Shown in pieces: positions 1-7,725 of a DNA stretch of 32,971 bases. Made by a program: the position numbers and the translations under genes. This DNA comes from an uncultured Pseudomonadota bacterium (lineage in GTDB: Bacteria; Pseudomonadota; Alphaproteobacteria; Rs-D84), in NCBI GenBank assembly GCA_902787665.1, contig CADAHF010000007.1:1-32971 (forward strand), written 5' to 3'. Numbering within the stretch: the first letter of the stretch is position 1; every line of letters starts with the position of its first letter. Below the pieces are notes generated by a model, which did no database searches, was not told the DNA's origin, and saw only the letters and a list, made by a program, of their open reading frames with translations.

Positions 1-1
1 C

Positions 2-850
2 GTTACATACATTAACGACGGTCAAGGCGGTTTGAATGTTTATGGTACAACTTGGAATACCACCGGTAAAACGACAATGACCAATACAGGTGCTAAAGGG
101 TTTAACATCGATTCAAAAGGCCTTGTATTTGCAGATAATGCTGATATTACCAATAGCGGTAATGATGGTTTAAATATCAGAGGAACCGCAACAATCGGTT
201 TTGATGGTAAAATTGTTAATAACGGTACTAACGGTGTTAATGTATCAGGTCGCATTAATCACGGTGTAAGTGATTTGCATGCTCCTCAAGGTGATTTATA
301 TATTGTAAATAATGGCCATTACGGTTTAAATATAAGCGGTGATGTTCATAGCTATAATAACATTAAGCTTGTTAGCGGTGAAGGCTCAAGAAACGGTATT
401 AATATCTATGGTAAATTGGAAAATGAAAATGGGTCTCTTAACATAAAAAATGACGGATTGATCGGTGTTAATGTCAGAGAAGGCGGGGTTGTAAATTCCA
501 AAAATATAGTTGTTGTTAATAACGGTGCAAACGGCATAAATGTTAAAGGTACTTTAAATAATGTTGGTGATGCAAAATATACAAATAATGGGGGTTTTAT
601 TAAAGTACATGAATCCGGTGTAGTTACAAACAAAGGCGGAGTATCTGATTACTTAAATAACGGTGCTAACGGTATTGTAATTGCAGGTAAAATGAATAAT
701 GACGGTACAACTAATCTGATAAATAAAAACGGACCATTGAGTGTTGGCGGAGAATTATCTGTTAAAGGTAATGCAAATCTTATCAATGACGGTTCTCAAT
801 TAAATATTCATGGTGTTGTTAATACCTCAAACGGTTTATTGAAACTTACC
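2..850 (+). CDS. Repeat-rich surface protein fragment (beta-helix, autotransporter/adhesin-like)
   Basis: The frame is open from base 2 and has no visible start or true stop; it runs into foreign sequence near 850, so this is an internal fragment. The translation is about twelve degenerate copies of a 20-30 residue unit whose core reads N-x-G-x-x-G-[VILF]-[NK]-[VI]-x-G, for example NNGTNGVNVSG, NNGHYGLNISG and NNGANGINVKG. Asn, Gly and short beta-strands at this spacing fit a right-handed beta-helix passenger, as in type V autotransporters or filamentous adhesins. No signal peptide, linker or beta-barrel translocator lies in the window, so the secretion route is inference. Codons are strongly AT-ending (GGT, AAT, GTT). 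It could come from the same organism at another locus or from a different one. Confidence 0.6.
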
Positions 851-860
851 CGTCCCCAAC
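840..860. other. Left chimeric junction
   Basis: To the left, the plus-strand frame encodes adhesin repeats up to about residue sequence NTSNGLLKLT. To the right, the minus strand encodes a normal DHH phosphoesterase N-terminus. Each reading frame loses its family character on crossing this point: the plus frame continues as RPQQCAKLRNGIPSK, the antisense of the phosphoesterase, and the minus frame continues into the antisense of the repeats. Composition also changes. An assembly or library chimera is the simplest reading; a real rearrangement is less likely. The breakpoint is good to about 10 bases. Confidence 0.75.
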
Positions 861-1074
861 AATGCGCCAAATTACGTAACGGAATACCGTCCAAGTAATC
901 AGGTGCATTGCCATCATATATGCAAACACATTTTATACCATAATTTTCTTCGATTAAACGCCCCAACGCCAACACAGAACACAACGCATCACCATCCGGA
1001 TTTTTATGCGCCATTATCGCAACGCTTTTTGCGCTATGCAATTTTTCGTCTAAGATTTTTATCTTGTCTTTCAT
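850..1074 (-). CDS. DHH-family phosphoesterase, NrnA-like, N-terminal fragment cut by junction
   Basis: Only about 75 residues remain. Residues about 19-32 (MAHKNPDGDALCSV) match the first metal-binding motif of NrnA-type DHH/DHHA1 phosphoesterases, H-x-x-P-D-G-D-A, in which His and Asp bind Mn. Family members degrade nanoRNA and/or dephosphorylate pAp. The catalytic DHH motif and the DHHA1 domain are missing because the left junction truncates the gene. The ATG (1074-1072) directly abuts the recJ stop (1077-1075), so translation is probably coupled to recJ, a related DHH exonuclease. The residual frame past 850 is antisense to the adhesin and is not real protein. Confidence 0.7.
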
Positions 1075-2838
1075 TTACCCTATTACCAAATCTTCCAAGA
1101 AAAACTGTGGTGATACTCGACCATTGTATTCGTTTTTCTTTAATTTGCCCAACACTGTTATTTTAGTGTTTGTATTTGCATCGTCCAGTAAAAAATCACC
1201 AACTGGCGTCCCAACCAAATTAAACCCAACAAATTGCAATTGGTTGTCCCTGCTTGTAGAAATTGCACCACGCAAATGCGCCCCATTACCCATCGGTGTT
1301 GCAAAACGCAACTGCCCACCATGTAAAACAAATGTTGGTTCTGGATTACCCTGACCAAAAGGTTCCAGCACGGATAATTTTTCAATCAATTCCATCGTTG
1401 CACCAGATGCATCAAGTTCCGCATCAACCAAAATCTCACCAATGGGCGATTTGCCAGCCAATTGTTCTTGAACAGATTTTTCTAAGAATTCACAGAATTC
1501 GGCTTCTTTATCAACAGACAACGAAAATCCAGCAGCAGCTGCATGCCCGCCACCTTCGGTTAAAATGCCCGCATTTAATGCCTGGTGTATAATATAACCC
1601 AAATCAATACATGCAATTGACCGCCCAGACCCGTTTATAACCCCATCACATTTTGTTGCGACACATGATGGCAAATTGTATCTGTCTTTTAGTCGACCGG
1701 CAATAATACCCATAACCCCACCATGCCAGTTATCGCCACATACAAACAAACTGTGTCGACCAGCCGCACAACATTCGTCTGCCATTTCTGTTGCACGCAA
1801 CATAATTGAATTTTGGATATCAATTCTTTCTTGGTTCATCGCATGTAAGCGATTCGCTAAATCAGATGCAATCAACGGATTATCTGTTAACAGCAGTTCA
1901 AGTGCTGGCGCAGCAGAATCAAGGCGTCCCGCCGCATTAAGACGCGGACCAATAACAAAACCAGCCGCATACACAGACGCATGCTTTACCCCAGCAACAT
2001 CCATCAACACACGCAGTCCCAAATTTTTACGATGTTCTAAAATTTTAAGACCTGCGGTCACAAAAGCACGATTTTGTTTTATAAGTGGCATCGTGTCACA
2101 AATCGTTCCCAATGCAACAAAATCAAGAAATTCCCGCAAATCTGTATTATCAATACTCTCTCTCATATCAGCGGGTATTTCACGAGATTTTAATTCGCGA
2201 CGCAACGCAACCAATGTCATAAATGCAATTCCAACACCCGCCATATATTCCAATCCAGATGTATCATCGGCACGTTTTGGATTTACAACAGCATCTGCGT
2301 TTGGTAATGCCTCGTCTGGGGAATGATGATCTGTTACAACTACACGCAGTCCTTTTTCTTTGGCATGCGCAACCTCAGCCACGCCGCTTATTCCGCAATC
2401 AACAGTTATCATCAGATTGGCGCCAGCACTTACGATTTCATCGATTGCGGATATATTTAATCCGTAACCTTCGCCTTCACGCGTTGGCAAATGCCATATC
2501 ACATCACACCCCAGCGCACGCAAATATTTAACCATTATCGCGGTTGCTGTTATTCCATCAACATCATAGTCACCAAATATTGCGATTTTATCGTGCGCAA
2601 GAATTGCGTCTGCAATTATACGCACAGCCACATCCATATCACACAGAACGGATGGGTTGGGCATATATTTAATACTGGGGTTCAAGAATTCTTCCCTTTC
2701 TGCAGAATCAGCAATTCCGCGACGCGAAAGAATTTTTTCAACCAACTGGTCGTCTGCATATGTATTGTCATCCGAATCATCATACGCACCTATAACCCAT
2801 GCCCGACCAAGCATGGATTTTTCAACAATCTTTTTCAA
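1075..2838 (-). CDS. recJ: Single-stranded-DNA-specific exonuclease RecJ
   Basis: RecJ is the 5'-3' ssDNA exonuclease of recombination and mismatch repair. At 587 residues it is of normal length. Visible motifs: GDYDVDG at residues 89-95 (motif I), VDCGI at 146-150, TDHH at 169-172 (the DHH motif), GPRLNAAGR, and the DHHA1 signature GGGHAAAAGFS near residue 420; a C-terminal OB-like region follows. The start chosen is a TTG at 2838 preceded at 6 bases by AAAGAG; an internal ATG at 2814 is the alternative but has no good ribosome-binding site. It follows ftsI by 42 bp and abuts the nrnA-like gene. A TTGCTT-17-TATAAT promoter at 2867-2895 could give it independent expression. Confidence 0.95.
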   Translation of the reverse strand: MKKIVEKSMLGRAWVIGAYDDSDDNTYADDQLVEKILSRRGIADSAEREEFLNPSIKYMPNPSVLCDMDVAVRIIADAILAHDKIAIFGDYDVDGITATAIMVKYLRALGCDVIWHLPTREGEGYGLNISAIDEIVSAGANLMITVDCGISGVAEVAHAKEKGLRVVVTDHHSPDEALPNADAVVNPKRADDTSGLEYMAGVGIAFMTLVALRRELKSREIPADMRESIDNTDLREFLDFVALGTICDTMPLIKQNRAFVTAGLKILEHRKNLGLRVLMDVAGVKHASVYAAGFVIGPRLNAAGRLDSAAPALELLLTDNPLIASDLANRLHAMNQERIDIQNSIMLRATEMADECCAAGRHSLFVCGDNWHGGVMGIIAGRLKDRYNLPSCVATKCDGVINGSGRSIACIDLGYIIHQALNAGILTEGGGHAAAAGFSLSVDKEAEFCEFLEKSVQEQLAGKSPIGEILVDAELDASGATMELIEKLSVLEPFGQGNPEPTFVLHGGQLRFATPMGNGAHLRGAISTSRDNQLQFVGFNLVGTPVGDFLLDDANTNTKITVLGKLKKNEYNGRVSPQFFLEDLVIG

Positions 2839-2866
2839 CTTATACTCTTTTTTTATTATCAGAAGT

Positions 2867-2895
2867 ATTATAATCTAAAATTATTCAAAAAGCAA
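2867..2895 (-). promoter_or_regulatory. Putative sigma70-type promoter for recJ
   Basis: On the minus strand, TTGCTT (2895-2890) and TATAAT (2872-2867) are separated by 17 bp. The -35 box lies inside the last codons of ftsI. It would fire into recJ about 30 bp downstream. Motif match only. Confidence 0.4.
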
Positions 2896-4512
2896 AGGCA
2901 GTATGCCGTCAATGATTTTACCAGCAGTTGGTACCGCATTATATGCCGCCGTTCGCTGATACGACGATGCTTCAACCGCTTTTGGTTCATCTAAGATTAC
3001 CAACAAAACATATTGTGGTGAATTTATTGGAAACACCCCAGCAAAAGCTGTTAAATTACGTAATCTATCAATTTTACCATTGGCATCACGTTTTTCTGCA
3101 GTTGCTGTTTTTCCACCAATTTGGATTCCCTTAATTCGTGCTTGTTTAGCTGTTGTTTCTTCGGTGATACGAAACATAATTTCACGCAATTTACTTGATA
3201 TTTCTGGACTTAACACTCTTTCACCTTGAACCACACCAAGCGACCTTTTTTGTATAGTTGGATATACATATATGCCACCATTTGTCATTGCATTTACCGC
3301 TAATAACAAATGCATTGGTGTAACAGATATACCATGACCAAAAGACACAGTTGCACGTTCCACCGGTCCCCATTTCATCGGCATTAATGTTCTTTCTGTT
3401 GTTCCGAATTCCAGATTTAATTTTTCGTCCAGGTGCAAACGATGCATAAATTCTTGTTGTTTGCCATCAGGTAAATCAAGTGCAATTTGGGCACTTCCCC
3501 TGTTGCAAGAATACAACATAATTTCATCTGGCTTCATATACGGATGTGGTGGTTTAAAAGAACGAACATCGTCTATGGTTGCAGCCGTGCGTCCACGCGC
3601 ATCAGGCACCTTGAACGGTTTTGATACAAGATATTCTTTATTTATTCCGTTTTCGTATGCCAATGCTGTATTAAATATCTTAAATATTGAACCCATTTCA
3701 TAAAGCGAACGCATTGGTTTAAATGTTCGATTTGCTTCCGGATCAATATTTTTGTTTTCTGGATCAAAATCAGGCAATGACACCATCGCCACCATTTCCC
3801 CAGTACGCGAATTCATTAATAACCCCATAGCACCCTTAGCATTATATTTGCTCATTGCGATGGACAGCTGTTCATAAACGACGGTTTGCACACGAGAATC
3901 AACAGACAATTTTAATGGGTCAACATTTTCTATTAAATAATCGTTAAATGTCGCTTCTGCCCCCTGCTGACCACGATTATCTGCATCAACAAAACCGACA
4001 ACATGCGAAAACAGACGACGTTTTGGGTATTTGCGTGTTCTAAATGGTTCAATTTCAACACCGACAATATTTGCTTCTTTTACCATCAAGCGATGATCAT
4101 CACTTGCGTTTTTTTCCAGATACATAAACTTGCGATCTGAATTAATCAATGCGATTGCATTTTGCAACGAATACTTATAAGGCAGAATTTTATGAACAAG
4201 TACCGCTGCAGCATCTTTATCTTTGTCCTGAATCGCGGCTGGTCGCACAATTATATGTCCAGACACAACATCTTTGGCCAATACATCTTTGCCACCACGG
4301 TCAACAATGTCTGCGCGCGAAACAACACCCTGATTATTTATATACCTTGGTGCATTATTTCCAACCGCCCCAAGATACAAAGTTCGTGCAACACACAAAC
4401 CAAACAAAAATAAAAACAAATTGAACAAAAACAGCAACCTGCGCGAGTTGTCACGTTTAACACGCACATCTTTTAATTTGTGATTTAATATGTCACGGCC
4501 TATTTCAAACAT
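2881..4512 (-). CDS. ftsI: Septal peptidoglycan transpeptidase FtsI (PBP3)
   Basis: FtsI is a class B penicillin-binding protein that cross-links septal peptidoglycan with FtsW. The 543 residues comprise a short basic cytoplasmic tail, one membrane segment (about 26-46), a PBP dimer/pedestal region and a transpeptidase domain. The acylating SxxK box is SIFK (275-278, Ser275 nucleophile) and the SxN box is SCN (335-337). The third box, normally KTG, reads K-T-A (468-470) in GGKTATAEK, an unusual Gly-to-Ala change. Its ATG overlaps the ftsL stop by one base (TAATG), so the two are coupled. ftsW and the rest of the mra/dcw cluster are not nearby. Confidence 0.93.
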   Translation of the reverse strand: MFEIGRDILNHKLKDVRVKRDNSRRLLFLFNLFLFLFGLCVARTLYLGAVGNNAPRYINNQGVVSRADIVDRGGKDVLAKDVVSGHIIVRPAAIQDKDKDAAAVLVHKILPYKYSLQNAIALINSDRKFMYLEKNASDDHRLMVKEANIVGVEIEPFRTRKYPKRRLFSHVVGFVDADNRGQQGAEATFNDYLIENVDPLKLSVDSRVQTVVYEQLSIAMSKYNAKGAMGLLMNSRTGEMVAMVSLPDFDPENKNIDPEANRTFKPMRSLYEMGSIFKIFNTALAYENGINKEYLVSKPFKVPDARGRTAATIDDVRSFKPPHPYMKPDEIMLYSCNRGSAQIALDLPDGKQQEFMHRLHLDEKLNLEFGTTERTLMPMKWGPVERATVSFGHGISVTPMHLLLAVNAMTNGGIYVYPTIQKRSLGVVQGERVLSPEISSKLREIMFRITEETTAKQARIKGIQIGGKTATAEKRDANGKIDRLRNLTAFAGVFPINSPQYVLLVILDEPKAVEASSYQRTAAYNAVPTAGKIIDGILPLLFE

Positions 4513-4799
4513 TACTTACGCGTTTCCAGTTCATCAATTGATACAATTTTATGAAAACCAATTGTTTCTGCGCGCGGGGTGTTTATTGTCACCATATTGC
4601 GCAGTGATGTCGGCAAGACATATTCTGCAAATTTTGTTTCATCAATTACGATTTGACGATTTGTTTCTAAAATTTCAGCCCGCACACTTTTTAACACACG
4701 ATTTTGCGTTCTGTAACATGCCTGCAACACAACGGTTATGACAAATGCCGCAACAATCGCCCAACAACCAATATGAAACATTTTTTCGTCTTCGTTCAT
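4512..4799 (-). CDS. ftsL: FtsL-like cell-division protein
   Basis: This is a 95-residue bitopic protein: a short acidic N-terminus, one membrane helix (about 8-27), a coiled-coil-prone stretch (about 30-60) and a C-terminal tail with Pro and short hydrophobic motifs. That is the FtsL plan; FtsL joins FtsB/FtsQ and activates FtsWI. Sequence conservation in the family is weak, so the call rests on topology, size and position immediately upstream of ftsI with a one-base overlap. A strong ribosome-binding site (GAGGG) precedes the ATG. Unusually, its upstream neighbour is sufE rather than rsmH/mraW. Confidence 0.75.
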   Translation of the reverse strand: MNEDEKMFHIGCWAIVAAFVITVVLQACYRTQNRVLKSVRAEILETNRQIVIDETKFAEYVLPTSLRNMVTINTPRAETIGFHKIVSIDELETRK

Positions 4800-4838
4800 A
4801 TTTCCCTCTGCCCGATTTTATTCTTAACTTACAGTGTA

Positions 4839-5201
4839 TCATAAATTCTGTAAAAAGCGAATCATTGAATTCACCCCATTAAGCCGCCCCGCCCCAATGT
4901 TTATATCCAGCGCACGAAACAAACCCATTAAATCCATTTGGCGAATTTCGTTTGGCAATTTTCCATCAACCATCGCTATCATTATCGCAACAATTCCACG
5001 CACAATCGCCGAATCGGCAACACCGTAAAAATGGTTACCCAAACGACAGATTTCAACATGTGATGCACAACCTGTAATTTCATTGCATACGGCATCATCT
5101 GGCACCGGGGCAAGACGTGTTCCCAAATCCATAACCATTTCCAACCTAGTAACAGGATCATCAACAGACAACAATAATTTTTTTATATCTTCGTAATTCA
5201 T
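4839..5201 (-). CDS. sufE: SufE-type cysteine desulfurase sulfur acceptor
   Basis: SufE accepts persulfide sulfur from the cysteine desulfurase SufS and passes it to the SufBCD scaffold. The 120 residues contain the family core ITGCASHVEI, whose Cys is the acceptor, and a matching C-terminal half (DGKLPNEIRQMD...GLFRALDIN). I chose the ATG at 5201 (MNYEDIKK) because AGGG lies about 8-12 bases upstream; a start at 5213 has AGGG directly against it, and the longer frame from 5285 would run deep into sufT. It follows the sufT stop by 5 bases. Confidence 0.88.
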   Translation of the reverse strand: MNYEDIKKLLLSVDDPVTRLEMVMDLGTRLAPVPDDAVCNEITGCASHVEICRLGNHFYGVADSAIVRGIVAIMIAMVDGKLPNEIRQMDLMGLFRALDINIGAGRLNGVNSMIRFLQNL

Positions 5202-5206
5202 TTTCG

Positions 5207-5521
5207 TTACCATCCCTGGTCTGTTAAATCTAGTTCTATGCGCGCCGCATCCGACATCATTGATAAATTCCATGGCGGGTCCCAAACCAATTCCACCCGC
5301 ACTGGCACCCCATGTGCAACATTAACGATATTTTGCTTAACCATTTCTAAAATCTCTTCCATCATTGGACATGTTGGACTGGTAAAAGTCATTTGCAAAA
5401 CAATTTCTTTATCAGATATATCGATACTGTACACCAACCCCAAATCCCATATATTCACAGGAATTTCTGGATCATATATTTTTTTTAATGCATCAATAAT
5501 GTTATCACGCGACACAGACAT
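5207..5521 (-). CDS. sufT: SufT/MIP18-family (DUF59) Fe-S assembly protein
   Basis: The 104 residues are a single DUF59 domain: IYDPEIPVNIWDLGLVY near the start, TSPTCPMM in the middle (with the conserved Cys) and VWDPPWNLSMMSDAAR near the end. MIP18/SufT proteins aid Fe-S cluster maturation or delivery to clients. The gene sits between sufS and sufE. Its ATG overlaps the sufS stop (TAATG at 5523-5519), which argues strongly for co-expression in this pathway. Confidence 0.88.
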   Translation of the reverse strand: MSVSRDNIIDALKKIYDPEIPVNIWDLGLVYSIDISDKEIVLQMTFTSPTCPMMEEILEMVKQNIVNVAHGVPVRVELVWDPPWNLSMMSDAARIELDLTDQGW

Positions 5522-6624
5522 TATTTAACAATCCCCCGAATAATATTAACAATGTTTTCTGCATCTGCCATTGTATTCCATGGTCCCACAGATATACGAA
5601 CAGAACCAGAAACACCCATTAAACCATGTATCCAAGACGCACACATATTACCCACACGCAAACATACACCAGCGGCACCTACCAAAGCGCCAAAATCCAA
5701 GACATGCATACCATCAACCACAAATGATATTATTTTTGCATTTTCCTTGGTTAATAATTTTATGCGTGGCATCTTCGATAGTTCATTATATATATAAGAT
5801 GTAATATCAGCTCCGCCCAACCATTCACGCCATGCACTAATTGCAAACGGTAATCCAGCGATTTGTGTTAATGGTAATGTACCAGCTTCAAATTTATTTG
5901 GCGCAACATCAATATTCCAATCGTTACCAGATATTGTCTGTACCATACCACCACCAAATTTATCTGGCGACCAATCGTCTGGGGATTTTATATACATCAC
6001 ACCAACCCCGGTATCTGAACCAATCTTGTGTCCAGAAAAACATAAAAAATCACAATTCCAATTCGCCACATCAATCAAACTATGTGCAACAAATTGCGCT
6101 GCATCAACAATCGTTATTACATTTGGATTCTGCTGTCGTGCCCGTTCAATAATCTTTTTAACATCTTGTGGCATTCCCAAAACATTAGACATTGCAGTTA
6201 TAACCATAACATCTGCATTTGGAATATTTTCAACATCAATATCAAAGTTGTCTGTTAATGGTAATTTAACCAGCTCTGCAAAACCATTACGCGCAATATT
6301 TTCCCATGGCATACGCGCACTGTGGTGATCGATATCGGATACAGCAACCGTTTTTACATCACGTGAAAGACGCACAATATTTACAATACGATTCATTGCG
6401 TCGGTTGTTCCAGATGTAAATACGATTTGATTTGGTTTTGCACCAATAAATTCTGCAACCACCTTGCGACTGCCTGCCAACATTTCATCCGCCGCCATGG
6501 CACGTGCGCATACACCCCGCCCTGTGTTAGCATATGAATTTTCTAAAAAATCACGTTCTGCATCTATGACCGTTTGTGGTTTCAATGCACTTGCTGCCGC
6601 GTCTAAGTATATGATTTTATTCAT
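5521..6624 (-). CDS. sufS: Cysteine desulfurase SufS
   Basis: SufS is a PLP-dependent enzyme that takes sulfur from L-cysteine as a protein persulfide for Fe-S assembly. At 367 residues it is about 40 shorter than typical SufS. Visible features: LDAAASALKP (6-15), a PLP-phosphate site FTSGTTDA (69-76), His101, VDAAQ (173-177), the PLP lysine in SGHK (Lys200) and the mobile persulfide cysteine in RVGNMCAS (Cys328), followed by RISVGPWNT. sufBCD are absent from the window, so the scaffold is encoded elsewhere. A good divergent promoter lies upstream, shared with the thioredoxin gene. Confidence 0.92.
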   Translation of the reverse strand: MNKIIYLDAAASALKPQTVIDAERDFLENSYANTGRGVCARAMAADEMLAGSRKVVAEFIGAKPNQIVFTSGTTDAMNRIVNIVRLSRDVKTVAVSDIDHHSARMPWENIARNGFAELVKLPLTDNFDIDVENIPNADVMVITAMSNVLGMPQDVKKIIERARQQNPNVITIVDAAQFVAHSLIDVANWNCDFLCFSGHKIGSDTGVGVMYIKSPDDWSPDKFGGGMVQTISGNDWNIDVAPNKFEAGTLPLTQIAGLPFAISAWREWLGGADITSYIYNELSKMPRIKLLTKENAKIISFVVDGMHVLDFGALVGAAGVCLRVGNMCASWIHGLMGVSGSVRISVGPWNTMADAENIVNIIRGIVK

Positions 6625-6651
6625 TTATGTTTTCTCTTGCTTTTTTTGACG

Positions 6652-6679
6652 ATTATAATACACTTTGGGCGAATATCAA
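6652..6679 (-). promoter_or_regulatory. Promoter of the suf-fts-recJ operon, divergent with thioredoxin
   Basis: On the minus strand TTGATA (6679-6674) is spaced 16 bp from TATAAT (6657-6652), ahead of sufS. The -10 is embedded in ATTATAAT, which reads TATAAT on the plus strand too (6654-6659) and may serve the thioredoxin gene, although that direction has a poor -35. Overlapping -10 boxes would make the two directions compete. Confidence 0.55.
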
Positions 6680-6698
6680 CAACCAAGGAGAAAAAAAG

Positions 6699-7019
6699 AT
6701 GGCATTAAAACACGCAAACGATGCAAACTTTTCAAGTATGATTGGTGATGGCATAACATTGGTTGATTTTTGGGCTACTTGGTGTGGACCTTGCCGTATG
6801 TTTGGTCCTATTTTTGAGGCAGTATCTGAACGGGTTCCAGATGCAGATTTTGTTAAATTTGAAATTGATGATACCAACAGACAAACACCTATGAAATACG
6901 GCATACGCAGTATCCCAAGTATTTTGGCTTTCAAGGGGGGCGAATTGGTTGAGGCACGCACGGGCCTTATGGACGAAGAAACTGTTATCCAATGGATAAA
7001 TGAATTAAAGGCATCATAA
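6699..7019 (+). CDS. trxA: Thioredoxin
   Basis: This is a 106-residue single-domain thioredoxin, a cytoplasmic disulfide reductase. The active site is WCGPC in FWATWCGPCRM, and the cis-proline loop RSIPSI follows about 40 residues later. I start at the ATG at 6699, with AAGGAG at 6685-6690; a longer frame from 6627 would begin inside the promoter region and has no family similarity there. The stop is one base before the next start (7021), so it forms a two-gene operon with the DksA-like gene. Confidence 0.93.
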   Translation: MALKHANDANFSSMIGDGITLVDFWATWCGPCRMFGPIFEAVSERVPDADFVKFEIDDTNRQTPMKYGIRSIPSILAFKGGELVEARTGLMDEETVIQWINELKAS

Positions 7020-7020
7020 A

Positions 7021-7452
7021 ATGGCAGCAAAAAAAGATTTTAAAAAAATTGAATTACCACCAAAATATATTCCAAAAAAATCTGAACCATATATGTGTCC
7101 AGAGCAGCTGGCATATTTTTATCACCTGTTGCTGAATCAAAAGCAAGAATTGGAAAGCAGTAATGGTTCTGTATTAAATTCTGTGCGTCTGGCGGAAAAA
7201 ACAAACAACGACGGTGTTGGTGACGATTCAGACAATGCAACATTCGAACAAGAAATCACAATGAATTTGCGTATGAGTCAGCGCGACAACAATCTGTTAA
7301 AGAAAATCGATGCTGCACTTGCTCGTATGGAAGAAGGCACCTATGGTTACAGTGTTGTATCTGGTGATGAAATCGGTATTCAACGCATGCTTGCACGACC
7401 ACTTGCCACGATGACGATTGAAGAACAAGAAGAATACGAACAAAGAAAATAA
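7021..7452 (+). CDS. dksA: DksA/TraR-family regulator without zinc cysteines
   Basis: DksA binds the RNA polymerase secondary channel and, with ppGpp, adjusts transcription. The 143 residues show a coiled-coil hairpin whose tip has the D-x-x-D-x-A motif (Asp68, Asp71, Ala73 in GDDSDNA) and a degenerate C-terminal zinc-finger region EEGTYGYSVVSGDEIGIQR. Classical DksA has four Cys there and many alphaproteobacterial forms keep the first in YGYC; here it is Ser111 and none remain. The tail ARPLATMTIEEQEEYE matches the alphaproteobacterial form. It is coupled to trxA and followed at once by a terminator. Confidence 0.85.
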   Translation: MAAKKDFKKIELPPKYIPKKSEPYMCPEQLAYFYHLLLNQKQELESSNGSVLNSVRLAEKTNNDGVGDDSDNATFEQEITMNLRMSQRDNNLLKKIDAALARMEEGTYGYSVVSGDEIGIQRMLARPLATMTIEEQEEYEQRK

Positions 7453-7478
7453 AAAAATCGCCCGTTTGGGCGATTTTT
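7453..7478. terminator. Bidirectional intrinsic terminator
   Basis: Stem AAAAATCGCCC (7453-7463), loop GTTT, stem GGGCGATTTTT (7468-7478), with T tracts on both strands. It starts directly after the dksA stop and ends at the stop of the convergent tatA, serving both. Confidence 0.9.
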
Positions 7479-7714
7479 TATTTCTTTATAACCTTTTTAA
7501 CAGATTTCTTTTTTGCCGGGGCTTTTTTCTTTGCTACCGACTTTTTAACCGACACTGGTTCCGCTGGCTTTTCCTCTGCTTTGATTTCCTTTTTGAAAAT
7601 CTTTAATCCATCAGCCAGGTTTTTCATCATGCCTGGAATCTTGTTATGTCCAAACAAAATCACAACCAGTACAACAATAACAAGAATTTCTGCCCAACCA
7701 AATCTTCCAAACAT
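7478..7714 (-). CDS. tatA: Twin-arginine translocase subunit TatA
   Basis: TatA forms the pore component that moves folded proteins across the inner membrane. The 78 residues begin MFGRFGWAEILVI, one membrane helix, then the conserved hinge FGHNKIPGMM and an amphipathic helix (KNLADGLKIFKKEI), followed by a Lys/Ala/Pro-rich tail. The ATG at 7714 is chosen because AAAGGAG lies 7 bases upstream; an earlier in-frame start would run into the upstream SPOR gene. The ribosome-binding site overlaps that gene's stop (TAAAGGAG), so translation is likely coupled. tatB and tatC are not in the window. Confidence 0.9.
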   Translation of the reverse strand: MFGRFGWAEILVIVVLVVILFGHNKIPGMMKNLADGLKIFKKEIKAEEKPAEPVSVKKSVAKKKAPAKKKSVKKVIKK

Positions 7715-7725
7715 TTTTTTCTCCT

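Noticed and set aside
5201-5285. Longer SufE starting at 5285
   Set aside because: It would overlap the sufT 3' end by 79 bases and the extra residues have no similarity to SufE; ATG 5201 has a ribosome-binding site.
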